From: Burkholderia sp. GAS332
GTDB taxonomy: Bacteria; Pseudomonadota; Gammaproteobacteria; Burkholderiales; Burkholderiaceae
Direction: 5' to 3'
Length of the DNA: 64,000 nucleotides
Assembly: GCA_900142905.1 (NCBI GenBank)
Contig: FSRV01000001.1
Span: 1,240,001 to 1,304,000, forward strand
A program made the translations under genes and the position numbers. The stretch's first letter is position 1. The number at the start of each line of letters is the position of its first letter. Of this stretch, positions 46,302 to 56,177 are shown one piece after another. The notes beneath the pieces are model-generated. The model was not told the DNA's origin. It made no database searches and was given only the letters and a program-made list of their open reading frames with translations.

Positions 46302-46381
46302 GTCGGGTGCTTTGTGCAGTCGACCACACCGCGCTGCCGAAGCAGGCGTCGTAAAGTAAGGGGTAGCTGATAATAAGATGT

Positions 46382-46423
46382 GTCACCCACGTACCACTCG
46401 GTGTTCCGTTGGGTGGGTGAGAC
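46382..46423. other. Inverted repeat in the leader of the DUF2214-like gene
   Basis: TCACCCAC (46383-46390) pairs with GTGGGTGA (46413-46420). It lies 40 bases before the ATG of the next gene and is not followed by a T tract. Confidence 0.4.
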
Positions 46424-46460
46424 AGACATCGATCGTATTGCGTCGTTTCCAGGAGTCGCT

Positions 46461-46925
46461 ATGCTGGTTCGCTGGTTGCTTGCCGCCATTCATCTGCTTG
46501 CTTATGGCTTTGCCCTCGCGTCGATTCTTCGGCGCACCTGGTCATTGCGGCGAGCCAGTGTGCCTGCTGCTTTGCGATCCGTATTTCGCGCCGATACGCG
46601 ATGGGGCCTTTCAGCGTTGGTGTTGGTTGTCACCGGTCTGATGCGCGCCTTCGGTGGTTTCGAAAAGGGCGCCGACTATTACCTTCACGAGCCGCTCTTT
46701 CACGTCAAGATGACGCTGCTCGTGCTGATACTCATCCTCGAAGTCCCGACGATGCTCGGTCTGATGCGTTGGCGTGCCTCTATCAGAAACGGCGCCCCGC
46801 CTGATTTGCGAAAAGCGCGCAGGTACGCGCGTTTCAGCGTGATCCAGACTGTGCTGCTGGTGTTGATGGTGTTCGCGGCTAGCGGCATGGCGCGCGGAAT
46901 CGGGCTACCCGCGGGCGTGGTTTAG
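46461..46925 (+). CDS. DUF2214-like membrane protein
   Basis: A 154-residue protein with four predicted membrane helices (LVRWLLAAIHLLAYGFALAS, LSALVLVVTGLMRAF, HVKMTLLVLILILEVPTMLG and FSVIQTVLLVLMVFAASGMA). The conserved-looking segment GFEKGADYYLHEPLFHVK lies between helices 2 and 3 and suggests the DUF2214 family. ATG 46461 is preceded by AGGAG; an in-frame extension to 46380 is not supported. Function unknown. Confidence 0.65.
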   Translation: MLVRWLLAAIHLLAYGFALASILRRTWSLRRASVPAALRSVFRADTRWGLSALVLVVTGLMRAFGGFEKGADYYLHEPLFHVKMTLLVLILILEVPTMLGLMRWRASIRNGAPPDLRKARRYARFSVIQTVLLVLMVFAASGMARGIGLPAGVV

Positions 46926-47021
46926 ACGCGCGTTGAGTGGGGGAGGGGGCGTGCGTCACGCCAGCGGAAAACGCTTTTTACCGGCGCCTTTCGCATGACG
47001 TTTCACACGCTTCTCCGCAAT

Positions 47022-48899
47022 TTACTTCTCGACCAGCAAGCTCGAATCATCGAGCCGACTCGCCTTCGCGCTGTCGGTCTTGTGCATGATCTCCGAGTCG
47101 CTCAAACCCTTGATCAACTCCAGCGCCTGACGTTCGAACAACCGTCTGTACAGGCCGTTCTCGAGTCGGATCAACGCCTCGTGACTGCCTTCCTCGATGA
47201 CCTTGCCCTTGTCCAGCACCAGCAGCCGGTCCAGTGCTCGCACGGTGGAAAGACGGTGCGCCACCACTAGCGTCGTGCGGCCCATCATCAGCCGTTCCAT
47301 CGCGTGCTGGATCAGCACCTCGCTTTCGCTGTCGAGGCTCGAGGTCGCTTCGTCCAGAATCAGGATCGGCGCGTCCGCGAGAAACGCCCGCGCGATCGCC
47401 ACGCGCTGACGTTCGCCGCCGGAGAGCTTGATGCCGCGCTCGCCCACCAGCGTGTCGTAACCTTGAGGCAGTGTCGCGATAAAGTCGTGCGCACTGGCGA
47501 GCCTCGCGGCGCGTTCGATCTCGGCGCGGCTCGCACCGGGCCTCGCATAGGCGATGTTCTCCGCCAGCGAGCGGTGAAACAGCACCGGCTCCTGCTGAAC
47601 GATCGCGATCTGGCTGCGCAACGACGCCTGCCGCACGCGGGCGATGTCCTGACCGTCGATCGTGATCCGGCCTTCCGAAATATCGTACAGCCGCTGGATC
47701 AGCTTGATGAAGGTCGTCTTCCCGGAGCCCGAATGCCCGACCAGCCCGACGCGTTCTCCCGGCGCGATGCGCACAGAGAAGTTGTCATAGAGCGGCGTGG
47801 CTTTCGCACCGTAGTGGAAGGTGACGTGCTCGAAGCGAATTTCGCCTTTGCCGATCGTGATCGGGCCCGCGCCGGGCCGATCTTCGATGCCCAGCGGCTG
47901 GCTCTCCAGCGACACCAGTTCTTCCATGTCGTTGACCGAACGCTGCAGGTTGCGGATGTGCATGCCGACGTCGCGCAGATAGCCTTGCAGCATGAAGAAC
48001 ATCGTCAGCGCGAACGTGATATCGCCGACGCTCGCTTCGCCGCGCGCCCACAACAGCAACGCGACGCCGAGAATGGCGGCCTGGATTGCCACCAGCATGC
48101 CGCCCTGCAAGCCGCCGTTGACCGTGCCGCGTATCCATGTGCGGCGCGTACGATGACGCCACTTGACGATCACACGGTCGAGCAGGGCTTCTTCGCGCGC
48201 TTCGGCGCCGAACGCTTTTACCACGCCGTTGCAGCTGACTGCGTCGGCGAGGGCGCCGCCCATGCGGGTGTCCCATGCGTTAGCGAGGCGTGCGGCGGGC
48301 GCAACGAAGCCGAGCGACATGGCCACCGTCACCGCGATATACAGCACTGAACCGATACCGACGACCGCGCCCATCATCGGCCAGCGCCAGCCGAGCAGCA
48401 CGGTTGCGCCGACCAGCATGACCATCGACGGGAACAGCGCAATCAGCAGCGTGTCGTTGAGCAGATCGAGCGCCCACATGCCGCGCGTGATTTTGCGCAC
48501 GGTGGATCCGGCGAAGCTGTTGGCGTGCCAGTCCGTCGAAAAGCGTTGCACGCGATGAAACGCATTCGCGGCGATCTCGCTCATCATCTTGAGCGTCAGC
48601 TTGATGATGTTGAAATACACGCCCTGACGAAGCAGCGTCGCGCCGAGCCCCAGCGCGCCTAGCACGCAGAAGGCCGTGATCGCAGCGTGCCACGCGACGG
48701 TGTCTCCAGCGGAGCCGGATGCGATCGCATCGACCAGCCGTCCGGCGAACATCGGCGTGAGTACGTCGGCCAATGCCGAGAGCAGCACCAGTGCGCTAAT
48801 TGCAAAGATGCGCCAAGGCTGTTTGGCCCAGTGAAGGAAGGTGAAGCCGAGGACATCCTTGAAGGCTTGCCCACGAAAGTCGAGTTTTTTTCTAGTCAT
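47022..48899 (-). CDS. ABC exporter, fused permease-ATPase
   Basis: About 625 residues from ATG 48899 (MTRKKLDFRGQAFKDVLGF). A six-helix permease domain is followed by an ATPase domain with Walker A GHSGSGKTT, signature KLSGGERQRVAIARA, Walker B ILILDEATSSLD and the switch histidine in VVAHRLSTV. It is paralogous to the exporter at 41.5-43.4 kb; the two could form a heterodimer, though each has a complete site and could act alone. The frame extends to 49001, but the extra segment lacks support. Substrate unknown. Confidence 0.86.
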   Translation of the reverse strand: MTRKKLDFRGQAFKDVLGFTFLHWAKQPWRIFAISALVLLSALADVLTPMFAGRLVDAIASGSAGDTVAWHAAITAFCVLGALGLGATLLRQGVYFNIIKLTLKMMSEIAANAFHRVQRFSTDWHANSFAGSTVRKITRGMWALDLLNDTLLIALFPSMVMLVGATVLLGWRWPMMGAVVGIGSVLYIAVTVAMSLGFVAPAARLANAWDTRMGGALADAVSCNGVVKAFGAEAREEALLDRVIVKWRHRTRRTWIRGTVNGGLQGGMLVAIQAAILGVALLLWARGEASVGDITFALTMFFMLQGYLRDVGMHIRNLQRSVNDMEELVSLESQPLGIEDRPGAGPITIGKGEIRFEHVTFHYGAKATPLYDNFSVRIAPGERVGLVGHSGSGKTTFIKLIQRLYDISEGRITIDGQDIARVRQASLRSQIAIVQQEPVLFHRSLAENIAYARPGASRAEIERAARLASAHDFIATLPQGYDTLVGERGIKLSGGERQRVAIARAFLADAPILILDEATSSLDSESEVLIQHAMERLMMGRTTLVVAHRLSTVRALDRLLVLDKGKVIEEGSHEALIRLENGLYRRLFERQALELIKGLSDSEIMHKTDSAKASRLDDSSLLVEK

Positions 48900-49363
48900 T
48901 TGCCACGACCCGGTGGCGCGCGAGCGCACCGAGGTTCCAGTCAGAAGCGAAAGGAAGAGACAGTCAAGCGAACCGGGATGCGTCGACGACGATGCCGGCA
49001 ATGAGACTACGGACTGTCTGGGATTTACGCGGACGCCTGTTCAGGCAAAACCGCGTGAGCGACGACGCGACGAATTTAAGGTCGCGAAGATGGTCGTGAG
49101 ACCATCCCAGGGACGGCGATATGCACTGCGAACATGTGACGCCTCCCTGTAGTCGAATGAGGTGGAGAAAATAGACGGGGCAAGTGCCCGAAAACTGACT
49201 ATATCAGCAGTATTTGGTGATCGCAAACGTACGAAAGTTCGGTGTTGACTTCGAAGCGGAGCAGGCGCTTGAGTGTGTGGGGTGCGTTGTGGATGCGTAT
49301 TCACGCGCACACACGTGAGCAATCAATCCACCGTGCGCATGCAAAACGGAAAGCAAAAACAAA
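48900..49363. other. Non-coding gap between the ABC exporter and tRNA-Val
   Basis: About 460 bases upstream of the exporter start. It should hold the exporter promoter (leftward). Short ORFs here show no domain features. I see no clear consensus elements. Confidence 0.4.
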
Positions 49364-49392
49364 AAAGCCCTCGACTTACGTTCGAGGGCTTT
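49364..49392 (-). terminator. Terminator after tRNA-Val
   Basis: AAAGCCCTCGA pairs with TCGAGGGCTTT. Reading leftward, the stem runs into a T-rich tract, ending the tRNA-Val transcript. Confidence 0.85.
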
Positions 49393-49422
49393 CTCTTGCG
49401 GTTCTTCGGAGACCCGCGAATC

Positions 49423-49497
49423 TGGTGGGTGGTACAGGGATTGAACCTGTGACCCCTGCCGTGTGAAGGCAGTGCTCTACCGCTGAGCTAACCACCC
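49423..49497 (-). tRNA. tRNA-Val (anticodon CAC)
   Basis: Read on the minus strand: acceptor GGGTGGT...ACCACCC with discriminator A and encoded CCA, T-arm GGTTCAATCC. The anticodon stem CTGCC/GGCAG encloses loop TTCACAC, giving CAC, which reads GTG. Confidence 0.95.
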
Positions 49498-49545
49498 GAA
49501 GAGAGCCGAATTATGTCAGGGATTTTTCGACTCGTCTAGTACTTT

Positions 49546-50280
49546 TTAAGCGGTTTGCTCATCCGCGGCCGGAGCCGGTTCGATGCGCCACACGCTCGTG
49601 CCTTTGACCGCTTTGTCGAGCCCGTCGAGCACGGCTTGATGCGCGGCGACTTCGTCGTCGCTCGCGGCAAGCACGACCAGATTCAGCGAGTCGATCGCGA
49701 TGCGTGGCGCGTGGGCATCGCCGCCACCGTGCGAATCGCCGAGCATGTCGATGACAAGGCTTTCCTGGCCGCGTGTCATCGCCAGATAAACCTCGGCGAG
49801 CAGTTCCGAGTCGAGCAGTGCGCCGTGCAGGGTGCGGTGCGCGTTGCTGACGCCGAAGCGGTCGCACAGCGCGTCGAGTGAATTGCGTTTGCCCGGGAAC
49901 ATCTGCTTGGCGCGCGCCAAGGTATCAATGATCTCGCCGCAATAGGTTTTCACCGGCGGCAAACCCAGCAGCGCAAATTCGGCATCGAGAAAGCCGATGT
50001 CGAACGGCGCGTTGTGAATGATCAGCTCCGCGTCCTGAATGAAGTCGCGAAACTGATCGGCAATCTCCGCAAACTTCGGTTTGTCGCTCAGGAACTCGGT
50101 GGTCAGCCCGTGAACCGCCAGTGCGCCCGGATCGCTGTCGCGTTCCGGGTTGATGTAGAAGTGCAGGTTGTTGCCCGTGAGCCGGCGGTTCACCATTTCG
50201 ACGCAACCGAGTTCAAGGATCCGGTCGCCGGTTCGTGCATTCAGGCCGGTGGTTTCGGTATCGAGGATGAGTTGACGCAT
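49546..50280 (-). CDS. dnaQ: DNA polymerase III epsilon subunit (proofreading exonuclease)
   Basis: A 244-residue DEDDh exonuclease of the replicative polymerase. Motif I is LDTETTGL (Asp7, Glu9), motif II HNAPFDIGFL (Asp94) and motif III includes HGALLDSELLAEVYL (His152, Asp157). The C-terminal tail should bind the alpha subunit. It is co-oriented with rnhA upstream, an arrangement shared with many proteobacteria, and separated by about 80 bases. Confidence 0.96.
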   Translation of the reverse strand: MRQLILDTETTGLNARTGDRILELGCVEMVNRRLTGNNLHFYINPERDSDPGALAVHGLTTEFLSDKPKFAEIADQFRDFIQDAELIIHNAPFDIGFLDAEFALLGLPPVKTYCGEIIDTLARAKQMFPGKRNSLDALCDRFGVSNAHRTLHGALLDSELLAEVYLAMTRGQESLVIDMLGDSHGGGDAHAPRIAIDSLNLVVLAASDDEVAAHQAVLDGLDKAVKGTSVWRIEPAPAADEQTA

Positions 50281-50360
50281 GTCGGATTAGCCTGCTCTAA
50301 AAAAATCAGCAAAAAAGAAGGGCGCGCGCGTGGGTGCCGCTGCGAGCATCACAGCACGCA

Positions 50361-50807
50361 TCACATTGCCGCGAGTGACGCGACGCCGCGATTGGCCAGT
50401 TGATCCGCGCGTTCGTTTTCCGGGTGGCCGTTGTGACCGCGCACCCAGCGCCATTCGATTTCGTGCTGCGCGACGAGCGCATCGAGCCGCTTCCAGAGAT
50501 CGGCGTTCTTCACGGGTTGCTTCGCGGCAGTGATCCAGCCTTTCTTCTTCCAGCCGTGAATCCATTCGCTGATGCCTTTCTGCACGTACTGCGAGTCGGT
50601 GTGCACGACGGCCTTGCAGGGACGCTTGAGCGCCTCGAGCGCGCCGATCACGCCCATCAGTTCCATGCGGTTGTTGGTGGTGTTGGGTTCACCGCCAAAC
50701 AGTTCTTTTTCCTGGTCGCCGAAGCGCAGCAGTGCACCCCAGCCGCCGGGGCCGGGATTGCCCTTGCAGGCGCCGTCGGTGTAAATATCGATGTTGTCGG
50801 AAGTCAT
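50361..50807 (-). CDS. rnhA: Ribonuclease HI
   Basis: A 148-residue enzyme that cuts RNA in RNA-DNA hybrids. The catalytic acids are Asp11 ([11 protein letters not shown]), Glu49 (NRMELMG), Asp71 (HTDSQYV) and Asp135 (NERADQLA), with His125 in VRGHNGH. The ATG at 50807 overlaps the stop of the methyltransferase gene as ATGA; the longer in-frame ORF to 50999 is not used. Confidence 0.97.
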   Translation of the reverse strand: MTSDNIDIYTDGACKGNPGPGGWGALLRFGDQEKELFGGEPNTTNNRMELMGVIGALEALKRPCKAVVHTDSQYVQKGISEWIHGWKKKGWITAAKQPVKNADLWKRLDALVAQHEIEWRWVRGHNGHPENERADQLANRGVASLAAM

Positions 50808-51643
50808 TGAGTGTGGTTGCGTGTGTTCGGTGTGGCGGCGGGCGCGAGGCCCGCGGCGAGGACAGGTTTCTTCACTTTCAGCGGACCGACGAGGCGCATG
50901 CCGCGCACGCGCTTGATCGCCTTGATCATGTAGGTAGCGCCGAAAATCGGCCACCAGCGGTCGCCGGCGGCTTCCATGAAGCCATAGCGGGACAGCCATT
51001 GCTCGCTGCCGAGCGGCGGACGATAGCAGCCGAAGCGCCCGCGTTCAAGGTCGAAACCCAGCAGCTTGATCCAGTCTTTCAGGCGCGTGAAGGCGATCAG
51101 GTCGACTGCCGCGGGCACGAACGGCCGGCCGGTCACCTTGCCGACCGATTGGCGCGCGCCCCATAGCGACAGCGAATTGAAGCCGAGAATGATCAGTTGG
51201 CCTTCGGGCATCAGCACGCGCTCCGCTTCGCGCAGCAGCCGGTGCGGGTCGCTCGTGAATTCCAGCGTATGCGGCATCACGATCAGGTCGACGCTTTGTG
51301 CTTCGAACGGCAAGTCAAGCAGGTCGCACCAGACAGCGCTACGCCCGGCCGGTGCAGGTAAACCTTGCGCGGCGCTACTCCCCAGGTCATTCCCGGCACG
51401 CCCGAGCCCACGCGGATAAGCGTAGGGCGCGCTCGCGCCGCTCGCTGCGTCGAGCACGAGTCCGCGGCACGGCATGCGGTTTTCGCGCAAGGCGTCGAGC
51501 TGAGGCAGGCCGAGCTGCAGCGCATGGTAACCGAACACGTCGGACACCACGCGATCGAGCTGGGTCTGTTCCCACTCGAGTACGTAGCGGCCGGGTGGTG
51601 AATCGGTCCAGGCAGGCCAGTCTATAATGGCTCGGTCAGTCAT
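50804..51643 (-). CDS. SAM-dependent methyltransferase (class I, methyltransf_11-like)
   Basis: About 279 residues from ATG 51643 ([15 protein letters not shown]). Although motif I is degraded ([13 protein letters not shown]), motif IV-type [23 protein letters not shown] and [19 protein letters not shown] mark a class I methyltransferase. A C-terminal region with GRFGCYRPP is conserved-looking. The substrate is unknown. It lies upstream of rnhA and overlaps it by 4 bases, and is divergent from gloB across about 20 bases. Confidence 0.8.
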   Translation of the reverse strand: MTDRAIIDWPAWTDSPPGRYVLEWEQTQLDRVVSDVFGYHALQLGLPQLDALRENRMPCRGLVLDAASGASAPYAYPRGLGRAGNDLGSSAAQGLPAPAGRSAVWCDLLDLPFEAQSVDLIVMPHTLEFTSDPHRLLREAERVLMPEGQLIILGFNSLSLWGARQSVGKVTGRPFVPAAVDLIAFTRLKDWIKLLGFDLERGRFGCYRPPLGSEQWLSRYGFMEAAGDRWWPIFGATYMIKAIKRVRGMRLVGPLKVKKPVLAAGLAPAATPNTRNHTQ

Positions 51644-51662
51644 ATCAAAGAATGCGTCGCCT

Positions 51663-52454
51663 ATGAATGCGCTCGAGTACGTACCGGTCCCGGCGTTTGA
51701 AGACAATTACATCTGGGTCGTTTCCGACGGGCATCACGCGGTGGTCGTCGATCCGGGTGAGGCTGCCCCCGTGCGCGCCTATCTGGCGAAACGGGGTTGG
51801 CAGTTGAGCGCTATTTTACTCACGCACCATCATCAAGACCATGTCGGTGGGGTGGCCGATCTGCTGAACGGCCAGGCTGTTCCCGTGTACGGCCCCGCTG
51901 GTGAAGCGATCCAGCATCTCACGCATCGTCTTAAAAATGGCGATCACGTGACAATTGCGGCGCCCGCACTCGAATTCAGCGTGCTCGACGTGCCCGGTCA
52001 CACGAGCGGTCATATCGCTTATTTTCAGGCGGCCGACCCGCGCGGCACGCCGCACGTGTTTTGTGGCGACACGCTGTTCGCGTGTGGCTGCGGCCGGTTG
52101 TTCGAGGGGACGCCCCCGCAGATGCTGGCGTCGCTGGATTCGCTCGCCGCGCTGCCCGGCGCGACCGAGGTGCATTGCGCGCACGAGTACACGTTGTCGA
52201 ACATCCGCTTCGCGCTCGCCTGCGAGCCGGGCAACGCTGAACTGCAAGCCTGGCGTGACAAAGCGAGTGAATTGCGCGCGCGTCATGTGCCGACGCTGCC
52301 CACCACCATCGCCCATGAACGCGCGGTGAATCCGTTTTTGCGCGCCGGCAATCCAGCGATTCAAGCAAGCTTGCAAGAACAGTTGCGCGAAAAAGTGCCG
52401 GATCGTTTGACGGCATTTACGCTGATGCGCGAATGGAAAAACCGCTTCCGTTGA
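51663..52454 (+). CDS. gloB: Hydroxyacylglutathione hydrolase (glyoxalase II)
   Basis: A 263-residue metallo-beta-lactamase-fold enzyme that hydrolyses S-lactoylglutathione in methylglyoxal detoxification. The binuclear metal motif THHHQDHVGG (His55, His57, Asp59, His60) and later histidines in VPGHTSGHI and HCAHEYT are present. ATG 51663 is preferred over an in-frame start at 51627 because it gives the standard MNALEYVPVPAFEDNYIW start. Confidence 0.96.
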   Translation: MNALEYVPVPAFEDNYIWVVSDGHHAVVVDPGEAAPVRAYLAKRGWQLSAILLTHHHQDHVGGVADLLNGQAVPVYGPAGEAIQHLTHRLKNGDHVTIAAPALEFSVLDVPGHTSGHIAYFQAADPRGTPHVFCGDTLFACGCGRLFEGTPPQMLASLDSLAALPGATEVHCAHEYTLSNIRFALACEPGNAELQAWRDKASELRARHVPTLPTTIAHERAVNPFLRAGNPAIQASLQEQLREKVPDRLTAFTLMREWKNRFR

Positions 52455-52611
52455 CTCGTTCGGCGTAAGGGTATTGCTCACGCGAAGAATCGCAAAAATA
52501 CGCCAAGCCCAAGATTTCCTTGATTTTTTTCGTCATTTTCCGATTGACGTAAACGTTGCCGTTTCGTACTATCGGCTGCAAATTCCAGCCCTTGTGGAAG
52601 CCGAGACGTTC

Positions 52612-54306
52612 ATGCGATTTATCTTTAGTGCGTTGTTGGTCCTGACACTCGCCGCTTGCGCGAGTCAGGGACCGGCGACGAATAGTTCCACCACCGCAAC
52701 AAACCCCGCCAGTCAGCAAGCCGTAGCCGACGCCCTTCGCAAGACAGCCACCGCCAAAGAGACGATCAATGTCGACCAGGGTTCGGTCGATCAACTGACG
52801 AGCGCTGACGCAGACTTGTGGGGCCGTATCCGCCGTGGTTTTCAAATGCCGGATCTGCAAAGCGACCTCGTCGACATGCAGGTCAACTGGTATGCGCAGC
52901 GCCCGGACTACGTGCAGCGCATGACCGAGCGCTCGCAGAAATATCTGTACCACATCGTCGAAGAGCTCGAGGCGCGCCATATGCCGACCGAGCTCGCGTT
53001 GCTGCCGTTCATCGAATCCGCGTACAGCCCGCAGGCGTTGTCGGTGGCGAAGGCTGCCGGCATGTGGCAGTTCATGCCGGGCACGGGGCGCACCTACAAC
53101 CTCAAGCAGAACATGTGGCAGGACGAACGCCGCGACGTGCTGGCCTCGACCAGCGCCGCGCTCGACTACCTGTCGCGTCTGCATGACATGTTCGGCGACT
53201 GGCAACTGGCGCTCGCCGCCTACAACTGGGGCGAGGGCAACGTGCAGCGCGCGATCGCCCGTAACGAAGCGGCGGGTCTGCCTACCGACTACCTCAGCCT
53301 GCGCATGCCGAACGAGACGCGTAACTACGTGCCCAAGCTGCAGGCGGTGAAGAACATCGTGATGAACCCGCAGATGTACGGGCTCACGCTGCCGTCGATT
53401 CCGAACCACCCGTATTTCGTGACGGTCACGACCTCGCACGATATCGACGTGGACACGGCGGCGAAGCTCGCGAATCTCTCTCCGGATGAATTCCGCTCGC
53501 TGAACCCGTCGTTCAGAAAGCCGGTGATTCTCGGCGCCACGCAGCCGCAAATTTTGCTGCCGTTCGACAACGCGAGCGCGTTTGAACACAATCTGAAGAC
53601 GTACTCCGGCTCGCTGTCGTCGTGGACCACGTACACGGTCACCGAGCGTGCTGCGCCGGCGGCGATCGCGCAAAAGATCGGTGTCGACGCTGACACGCTG
53701 ATGGAAGTGAATAAGATTCCGGTCGGCATGCGGCTGAAGCCGGGCTCCACGATCGTGGTGCCGCGTGCTTCGGACGACGACGAAGACATCAGCGCCGACG
53801 TCGCCGAAAGCGCCGTGCTCGCCATGGAGCCGGACGTCCCTGATACTCGCAAGATGCTGATCCGCGTGCGCCGCAATCAATCGATGGCCGCCATCGCAGT
53901 GCGTTACGGCGTCTCGATCGGTCAGTTGAAGTCGTGGAATCGCACGCATCGCGATCAGGTTTCGCGTGGCCAGGTGATCGTGCTGCACGTGCCGGTTGGT
54001 AAGGTGATGCCGAGCGAACCGGGTCCGGAGCGCATCGCGACCGACGTGCAAGGCGGTGGTGTCGAGAGGATCGGAACCCGTGTCGCAGACACGAAGAGCG
54101 ATTCGCGCTACGATAAGAAGAAGGGCCGTGGCCGCACCGCCGTGGTGAAGGTGTCTGATCCGGTGAGTAAGCCCAGCAAGCCGACAACGTCCGGCGCCAG
54201 TAAGGGCAAAATGACGAAGGTGTCGGCTTCCACGTCCAGCAAGGCGTCGAAGGCCGCGGCAGATAGCCGCCCGAAGACTGCGGCCAACGCGAAGAAGGGT
54301 AAGTAG
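52612..54306 (+). CDS. mltD: Membrane-bound lytic transglycosylase D
   Basis: A 564-residue lipoprotein that cleaves peptidoglycan. The signal ends at the lipobox LAAC (Cys16). The lysozyme-like SLT domain has the catalytic Glu135 in LPFIESAYSPQ and AAGMWQFMPGTGR. Two LysM-type repeats follow (YTVTERAAPAAIAQKIG and IRVRRNQSMAAIAVRYG). The last 90 residues are Lys/Ser/Ala-rich and low complexity. ATG 52612 is chosen over 52474, which adds residues before the signal. Confidence 0.95.
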   Translation: MRFIFSALLVLTLAACASQGPATNSSTTATNPASQQAVADALRKTATAKETINVDQGSVDQLTSADADLWGRIRRGFQMPDLQSDLVDMQVNWYAQRPDYVQRMTERSQKYLYHIVEELEARHMPTELALLPFIESAYSPQALSVAKAAGMWQFMPGTGRTYNLKQNMWQDERRDVLASTSAALDYLSRLHDMFGDWQLALAAYNWGEGNVQRAIARNEAAGLPTDYLSLRMPNETRNYVPKLQAVKNIVMNPQMYGLTLPSIPNHPYFVTVTTSHDIDVDTAAKLANLSPDEFRSLNPSFRKPVILGATQPQILLPFDNASAFEHNLKTYSGSLSSWTTYTVTERAAPAAIAQKIGVDADTLMEVNKIPVGMRLKPGSTIVVPRASDDDEDISADVAESAVLAMEPDVPDTRKMLIRVRRNQSMAAIAVRYGVSIGQLKSWNRTHRDQVSRGQVIVLHVPVGKVMPSEPGPERIATDVQGGGVERIGTRVADTKSDSRYDKKKGRGRTAVVKVSDPVSKPSKPTTSGASKGKMTKVSASTSSKASKAAADSRPKTAANAKKGK

Positions 54307-54394
54307 ACCAAAAAGCGGCACCCACGGTAGTGACCACATGCGTTGCGGGGGCAGCGCATGAATTGCGCTCCGATCACGCACCGTGTTATTCCGA

Positions 54395-54422
54395 CGCCGT
54401 CACCTAGGGTGACGGCGTTTTT
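54395..54422 (+). terminator. Terminator after mltD
   Basis: CGCCGTCACC pairs with GGTGACGGCG around a TAG loop, then five T residues. Confidence 0.9.
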
Positions 54423-54507
54423 CATTCTGCAGATCAATTCAAGCGAATTTCGCGCATTTCATTTATCTTTCGTGCTTCGGCCTTGTCGGCCGCTCATTTC
54501 AAAGCTC

Positions 54508-55749
54508 ATGTCGTCGACCCAGTTGCGCGTTTTTCTGCTGTTTTCCGCCGGTTACTTCGTTTCGTACGTGTTTCGCGGTGTCAATCTCGGCTTCGCCCCC
54601 TTCATTACGCACGATCTCGGCTTGTCGGCCACTGATCTCGGTTTGCTGACCAGTCTGTACTTCCTCGGCTTCGCGGGCGCCCAGATTCCGGCCGGCGTGA
54701 TGCTCGACCACTTCGGCGCACGTCGCGTGACGGCGGTCACCTTGCTATTTGCCGCGCTAGGAATCTGGGTGTTCGGCGCGGCGCACAGCGTCGGCGTGAT
54801 GATGATCGGGCGTCTGCTGATCGGCGTCGGTGTATCCGTCTGCCTCGGTGCTGCCTTCAAGGCGCTGGCGCAGCATTTCGCGTCGGCACGGCTACCGCTG
54901 ATGAACGGGCTGGTGATGGCGATCGGCGGTTTCGGCGGCGTGATGGTCGGCTCGCCGCTCACGTGGGTACTGAGCTTCGCCAGTTGGCGTGCGGTCTGCG
55001 TCGGTCTGGGCCTGTTAACGGTGCTGGTGGCGGTGGCGCAGTGGACTCTTACGCCGGACACCAAGGAAACCCATCACCAAGCCAGTCTTGGCGCCCAGTT
55101 CAAAGGCACGTTGCATATCCTGAGGAGCGCGGCATTCTGGAAGATCGCCTCGTTCTCGGTTGTCACTCAGGGTGTGTTCTACGCGATGCAATCGCTGTGG
55201 GTCGGCGCCTGGTTGCGCGATGTGCAGGGCTTCGAGCCGCGTGAAGCCGCCGCGCTGGTGTCGGTTCTCGGCTTCGCGATGATGGCCGGTTGCGTGGGCT
55301 TCGGCGCGGCGGCGCGCAGCCTCGAGCGGCGTGGTATCTCGCTGAACCTGTTTTGCGGCATCGGTATGACGCTGTTCGTCGTCACCCAACTGCTGATCAT
55401 GTTTGGCGCGCCGCTGCCCGCGAGCCTACTGTGGGCGGCGTACGGGGTCTTCGGCGGGACGGGCATTCTCAGTTACGCGGTGATGGCGCGGCACTTCCCG
55501 GCACAGATGATTGGCCGGGTGAATACCACGCTGACGCTGATTATCTTTTTGCTGATTTTCGGCTTCCAGATCGGCGTCGGCGCCGTGCTGTCGCGCTGGC
55601 CGGCCAGTGGCGGACATTATCCGGCGGCCGCGCATCTGACCGCTTGGGGCATTCTGGTGGCGTTGCAAGTATTGAGCGCGATCTGGTTCGTATTGCCCGG
55701 CCGCACGCGCCCTCAGCCGGCGCACGTGCGCGCCGAACAGGAGGCTTGA
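54508..55749 (+). CDS. Major facilitator superfamily transporter
   Basis: A 413-residue protein with 12 predicted membrane helices. The first half begins FLLFSAGYFVSYVFRGVNLG; the MFS loop 2-3 motif appears as GVMLDHFGARRVT. Similar proteins lack known substrates, so none is assigned. ATG 54508 is used; a longer in-frame ORF to 54343 would cross the mltD terminator. Confidence 0.88.
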   Translation: MSSTQLRVFLLFSAGYFVSYVFRGVNLGFAPFITHDLGLSATDLGLLTSLYFLGFAGAQIPAGVMLDHFGARRVTAVTLLFAALGIWVFGAAHSVGVMMIGRLLIGVGVSVCLGAAFKALAQHFASARLPLMNGLVMAIGGFGGVMVGSPLTWVLSFASWRAVCVGLGLLTVLVAVAQWTLTPDTKETHHQASLGAQFKGTLHILRSAAFWKIASFSVVTQGVFYAMQSLWVGAWLRDVQGFEPREAAALVSVLGFAMMAGCVGFGAAARSLERRGISLNLFCGIGMTLFVVTQLLIMFGAPLPASLLWAAYGVFGGTGILSYAVMARHFPAQMIGRVNTTLTLIIFLLIFGFQIGVGAVLSRWPASGGHYPAAAHLTAWGILVALQVLSAIWFVLPGRTRPQPAHVRAEQEA

Positions 55750-56177
55750 GGCCGTTGCGCCTGGTTCGCGGGGTGGCGTCCTATTGACCGGGCCCATCCC
55801 GATTCTGGCCCGTACAAATTTTGTCCAGCGGCTTCCGAGCCATGCGCAGCAAGGTTTTGCCGCGTTTTAGCTCATGCTTCGCTATGCCGGCTCCCCATCT
55901 CGGATTTGGAGGGAAGGGTAGTTTCACGCTATAGTTTCAAGGTTTGAGCTTATCAACCCGCACCCTAGCGCCTACCTCTCCCATACCGTTCATCCGCCGC
56001 GCGCTTTTGACGCCCCGCACCCCAGCCGATCCGTCCACACAATGGACCCATCGCGCCCCTTGCGACGTCACCAGCAGTACGCGAGCGAGTCTGCGCGCGC
56101 ATCCAGTCGATGCGTTTCGCTGCGGCTCGCAGTCGGATAGACAGGTCGGCAACAGGGTGTTCCCCAAGGAGTCTCCC
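55750..56177. other. Non-coding leader region upstream of carA
   Basis: About 430 bases. A possible promoter is TTGGAG (55906-55911) / TATAGT (55930-55935) with 18-bp spacing. An overlapping out-of-frame ATG ORF of 68 codons starts at 56110 and extends into carA; there is no evidence that it is translated. No arginine or pyrimidine operator was recognised. Confidence 0.4.
55906..55935 (+). promoter_or_regulatory. Candidate carAB promoter
   Basis: TTGGAG (55906-55911) and TATAGT (55930-55935) are 18 bp apart. The predicted start near 55942 leaves a leader of about 235 bases to the carA GTG. Confidence 0.35.

Noticed and set aside
52417..54381. 654-codon minus-strand ORF opposite mltD
   Set aside because: A shadow of mltD; Arg/His-rich and without motifs.
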